Source: Synechococcales cyanobacterium bin31.maxbin.ball.101 (GTDB lineage Bacteria > Cyanobacteriota > Cyanobacteriia > Leptolyngbyales > Leptolyngbyaceae). From it: 62,357 bases of DNA. The position numbers and the translations under genes were made by a program. The DNA lies in NCBI GenBank assembly GCA_013298165.1, contig JAAFJU010000013.1:1-62357 (forward strand), in the 5' to 3' direction. Position 1 is the stretch's first letter, and each line of letters starts with the position of its first letter. This document shows positions 59,260 to 62,357 of the stretch, in pieces. The notes beneath the pieces were generated by a model. The model saw only the letters and a list, made by a program, of their open reading frames with translations. It ran no database searches and had not been told where the DNA came from.

Positions 59260-62102
59260 TTTGATAGCTCTACGGTGGAGAAGGACTTGAGGAACTCTCG
59301 GATTTTTTTAGTCTGAAAGTTGCTCACTAGTTTTCTGAGTTCTGCGTTGAAGGCCGCACATTCAGGATGACTTAACTTGAGTTGTTCTAGATTGCCCTCA
59401 ATCGCCTGTAAATCTCCCATCATGGCAAGATGCAGTAATTGATGAACAGTATCGGGGGATGGAGGAATGATGCTGACGGGATGCTGACTTGTCAGATCTG
59501 GACTGATTACATCCTCAAGAGAATTCGAAACTTCTGGCATTTGAGTTTCGGCATAGAGCCACTCAACGGAGAGAAGCTGCGTCAGTCGATCGAGCAGATG
59601 TTCAAAATGAATGGGTTTTGCAAGGAATGCGTTCGCTCCGGCTGCAATGCTTCGAGTTTGGTCGGCTTCGAAGACGCTGGCACTGGCGATTAGAATGGGA
59701 GTCTGGGCAAAGGCTGGTGTCTGACGTAACGTCTCAACTAAGGATGCTCCATCTCGCTGCGGTAAGTTCAGGTCAGTAATGATCAGGTCAGGATGGTGTT
59801 GCTGAGCGATCGTTAACCCACTATCCCCATCCGCCGCTTCCAACACCTGAAACCCCAAATCCTGAAGCCAAGCAGATAGCAAATGACGATTCATAACGTC
59901 GTCATCTACTAGCAATGTCGTTGGCATAATAGACTGTTTTTTGAGTCCGACAATGCGCTTTTCCTGAGCATTGGTTTGGGAAGACCAATTTGAATTGATC
60001 ACCAAGAGCGGTAAATCAAAGAAGAAAATACTGCCTTCTCCAGCTTGGCTTTGGACTTGAATTTGACTCCCCATCAAATCAATAATACGAGTGCTGATGG
60101 AGAGTCCTAGACCTGTCCCTTCCGACTGTTTACCCACATCTCCGACTTGTTCGAAAGGAAGAAAGATCTTTTCGAGCTGTTCAGCAGACATTCCGACTCC
60201 AGTGTCTTCTACCTGGAAACGTAGGTGGGTAATATCGCCTTTTTGATTGGCAGCGATCGTTGAGCTAGAATCCTGAGGGGCAACATGGCTCACTCGAAGC
60301 GTGACGCTCCCTTGTTCTGTAAATTTAGTGGCATTACCGAGTAGATTGATCAGGACTTGCCTCAGCCGTTTTTCATCGGCTTGAACGCAAGTGGGAAGAT
60401 GCGCGTCTAGGTGAGTGCGGAACTGTAATCCTTTCTCTTCGGCACGTACTCGACAAATTTCTACCACGCCTTGTAGGAAGTTGGGGAGGATGAGTTCACC
60501 TGGACTTAGCTCCAGTTTTCGCGCTTCAATTTTTGATAGATCTAAGATGTCATTAATCAGGGTTAAGAGGTGCGATCCGCACTTATGAATGATGCTGACC
60601 CCTTCTTTTTCGGATTGAGTAAAGGTCTTCGATCGGGATAGGATCTGTGCGTAGCCCAGAATGCCATTGAGCGGCGTTCTCAATTCGTGGCTCATGTTGG
60701 CTAGAAATTCACTCTTAGCGCTATTGGCACTATCAGCCGCCTCTTTGGCTAGACGCAGTTCTTGAGTTCGTTCTTGAACTTTGATTTCTAGGGTTTTGGA
60801 GTAGTCAAGGAGTTGGTGGTTGGCAAATTCCAGTTGAATGTTGGCTTCTTCTAAGCGCTGCTGTTTGTAGGCTAGGGTGAAGGCGATTGCGCTGGCGATA
60901 ATACTGCTGAGGGTTGGGATAACCGGAATAAACCAGCCACCTAGAAATGCCCCGTAGCTACCGATGATCACGATAGGCAGGCTACCGATCGTGGTCATCG
61001 GTAGGCTCAAAGCTGAAATGCGTTTACGTTGAATTTGAGCAGCAATGATCCAACTTCCCAATGTGGAAATGACGCACCATCCAGCAATCCAGGAATATAA
61101 AACAATGGGCGTAAAACCATGACGGCTTGTGGGAGTTTGAATCGCACCTTGGACCAGTTGATGGGCGATATTGGCGTGAATGACAACGCCGGGAGTGGGT
61201 TTATTGGATGATAGTAATCCTTGACTATAGGGAGTCCCAAAGAAGTCATTGGTGCTTTCGCCGATCGAACCAATAAAAACCATTCGATCGCGCATTAGAT
61301 CAGGCTGGACACGACCCGATCGAATATCGCGCATGGAGACGTGCTGGAACCGTTGCAGATCGCCATACCAGTTTAGAAGGACCTGAAATCCCCCTAACTC
61401 ATTTTCTGGATAACCCGCCTCACCAATCTTGAGTTGTTCATAGGCCGTATGACCTAATTTATATTTAGGCCCTTTCTCATCTAATGTTTCCAGTTCAACT
61501 TTGCGCGATTCTAAATGCTTGAGGGCGACTTGAGTGGCGAGGCCGGGTTTGATGGTGTTGGATTCTTTTTCATCGTTAGCGGTTAGCATGGCACGACGAA
61601 CTCGCCGATCGCTGTCCAGGATTAAATCCGCAAGGGCGATTTGACCGAGGGTTTTGAGGATGGGGGAGGGCGGTACACGATCGCCGATTACTTTTTCGAC
61701 CCCAATGAGATTGGGCGTCGCTTTAAAAACAGCTTCTAGCTTGTCATAGCCTTTCCCTACGGGCATGTCACGGTATAAGTCCATGCCGATCGCCGTAGGC
61801 TTTTGGTCACGAATTTTGCTGAGTAGGTCGGCTAGGGCATCATCTGGAATGGGCCAGTTTCCCACAGACTGAATATCTTGTTCGTCAATGGTAACAACAA
61901 CAATATTAGAATCGGTTTTAGAAGCTTTACTGCTTTTGCTAATTTCAGTTTGTAATCTAAAGCAAAGGTCGCGGAATTCCCATTCCAAGAGATTAAAGCC
62001 ACCTAGGAATTGGACCAGGGAAATGCTGGCGGCAACCGTTGGCATGACCAGTAGGGAACGCCGGGAGCGATAGATCCAAGATTTGTGAAAAAAGCGTTTC
62101 AT
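59256..62102 (-). CDS. CHASE2 sensor hybrid histidine kinase
   Basis: A 948-residue protein: membrane helix, an extracytoplasmic CHASE2 domain (about 60-330, with [54 protein letters not shown]), three more helices (about 335-415), a coiled coil, HisKA ([20 protein letters not shown]), HATPase ([31 protein letters not shown]) and a C-terminal receiver ([33 protein letters not shown]). The ATG at 62102 is preferred over a TTG at 62108. It is coupled to the receiver-kinase gene that follows. Confidence 0.93.
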   Translation of the reverse strand: MKRFFHKSWIYRSRRSLLVMPTVAASISLVQFLGGFNLLEWEFRDLCFRLQTEISKSSKASKTDSNIVVVTIDEQDIQSVGNWPIPDDALADLLSKIRDQKPTAIGMDLYRDMPVGKGYDKLEAVFKATPNLIGVEKVIGDRVPPSPILKTLGQIALADLILDSDRRVRRAMLTANDEKESNTIKPGLATQVALKHLESRKVELETLDEKGPKYKLGHTAYEQLKIGEAGYPENELGGFQVLLNWYGDLQRFQHVSMRDIRSGRVQPDLMRDRMVFIGSIGESTNDFFGTPYSQGLLSSNKPTPGVVIHANIAHQLVQGAIQTPTSRHGFTPIVLYSWIAGWCVISTLGSWIIAAQIQRKRISALSLPMTTIGSLPIVIIGSYGAFLGGWFIPVIPTLSSIIASAIAFTLAYKQQRLEEANIQLEFANHQLLDYSKTLEIKVQERTQELRLAKEAADSANSAKSEFLANMSHELRTPLNGILGYAQILSRSKTFTQSEKEGVSIIHKCGSHLLTLINDILDLSKIEARKLELSPGELILPNFLQGVVEICRVRAEEKGLQFRTHLDAHLPTCVQADEKRLRQVLINLLGNATKFTEQGSVTLRVSHVAPQDSSSTIAANQKGDITHLRFQVEDTGVGMSAEQLEKIFLPFEQVGDVGKQSEGTGLGLSISTRIIDLMGSQIQVQSQAGEGSIFFFDLPLLVINSNWSSQTNAQEKRIVGLKKQSIMPTTLLVDDDVMNRHLLSAWLQDLGFQVLEAADGDSGLTIAQQHHPDLIITDLNLPQRDGASLVETLRQTPAFAQTPILIASASVFEADQTRSIAAGANAFLAKPIHFEHLLDRLTQLLSVEWLYAETQMPEVSNSLEDVISPDLTSQHPVSIIPPSPDTVHQLLHLAMMGDLQAIEGNLEQLKLSHPECAAFNAELRKLVSNFQTKKIREFLKSFSTVELSK

Positions 62103-62108
62103 AACCAA

Positions 62109-62188
62109 CGATAGCTAAGGTGAGGTTCCCGGATGGATCACTGAGTCCACATGACTGTCAACTGAGCGATCAATCCGGGAAATAAAAA
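62109..62188. other. Short gap between DUF928 gene and kinase operon
   Basis: The gap is only 80 bp and holds no visible terminator, so the DUF928 gene and the two kinases could share a transcript. Confidence 0.4.
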
Positions 62189-62357
62189 CTACTGGTACTG
62201 AAGGAGTGGGACAGACTGAATGTCCTGTAATCCAACTGAAGTGAGCAGTTCTTGCCAGTTCTTTAAAGAAGCTTCGTCATTCGGCTTGGCTTCTCTCAAT
62301 TCCACTAGCGTTGTGGCGGTGTCATACCAGATGCCTAGGTTGGCAAGGGATTGGGCA
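62189..62357 (-). CDS. DUF928 protein, C-terminal end
   Basis: The last 56 codons of a gene entering from the right edge: AQSLANLGIWYDTATTLVEL, REAKPNDEASLKNWQELLTS and VGLQDIQSVPLLQYQ, stop TAG at 62191-62189. The LAxLGIWYD..TxLxEL..xxPND..xxxxW..LL.SVGL signature ends cyanobacterial DUF928 proteins. These are often encoded beside CHASE2 proteins, as here. Confidence 0.75.
   Translation of the reverse strand, partial: AQSLANLGIWYDTATTLVELREAKPNDEASLKNWQELLTSVGLQDIQSVPLLQYQ

Noticed and set aside
1-62357. tRNA or rRNA genes in the gaps
   Set aside because: I looked for cloverleaf landmarks such as GGTTCGA-type T arms in gaps and saw none that fit; a tRNA search tool would be decisive.

Overview
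The window is chromosomal DNA of a cyanobacterium. Support comes from genes that are cyanobacterial or plastid-lineage: the end of an ATP synthase subunit I gene, Tic22, the DUF2499/DUF3593 (Ycf49-type) pair, a Psb32-like TPM protein, three-POTRA Omp85, a DUF928 protein and a CHASE2 kinase. CGATCG cores (HIP1-like) are scattered everywhere, and there is a PEP-CTERM protein. I cannot name the genus. I saw no rRNA, tRNA, CRISPR array, phage or intact insertion sequence.

Layout. 1-2450: atp1 fragment, a RelB/RelE-type toxin-antitoxin pair, an unknown gene, tic22. 2743-9947: DUF3593/DUF2499, csaB, a protein with a GRQE repeat tract, a PQQ-propeller protein, a coiled-coil protein, a lipoprotein and a zinc peptidase. 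10063-16042: yqeK-rsfS, a glycosyltransferase, DUF2470, a MntA/HepT pair, mutS2. 16290-20690: an accessory stretch of small exported proteins, an AT-rich gene with an exported glutaredoxin-like domain, a pilin-like protein, an orphan antitoxin and a MazF/PemK pair. 20938-23689: a three-gene nucleic-acid end-repair operon (Rnl2-type ligase, HD-Pnk, metallophosphoesterase). 23679-30012: a NarL-type two-component pair, omp85, a TetR/SnoaL divergent pair with visible operators, then a gene graveyard. 30118-36368: small membrane-associated proteins, psb32, a J-domain protein, a Cache histidine kinase, an EVE protein. 36536-45547: squalene/phytoene synthase-like gene, a TPP riboswitch with thiC, queF, htrA, an exported nuclease, a broken HEPN/MNT pair, ggt, a bestrophin. 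45735-57645: an exported propeller-like protein, GHL10, DUF362, a small protein with a structured leader, DUF1611, cax, msrB, ferredoxin-ribD, an RNA methyltransferase, a PEP-CTERM protein. 57862-62357: a two-gene histidine-kinase operon behind a DUF928 gene.

Most notable: (1) the compact ligase/HD-Pnk/phosphoesterase cassette, next to a MazF-type RNase toxin module; MazF-family cuts leave ends that such a cassette could repair. (2) A GC-rich palindromic dispersed repeat (core CCCCCAGAATTGGGGG), found singly and as inverted pairs; it also lies in frame inside mutS2 and omp85 and supplies the stop codon of a glycosyltransferase. (3) Gene debris at 29.5-30.0 kb, including a response-regulator fragment whose differences from the intact gene at 24 kb are almost all synonymous. 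(4) A frameshifted HEPN gene beside an intact MNT gene. (5) A candidate three-way-junction leader before a 58-residue protein.
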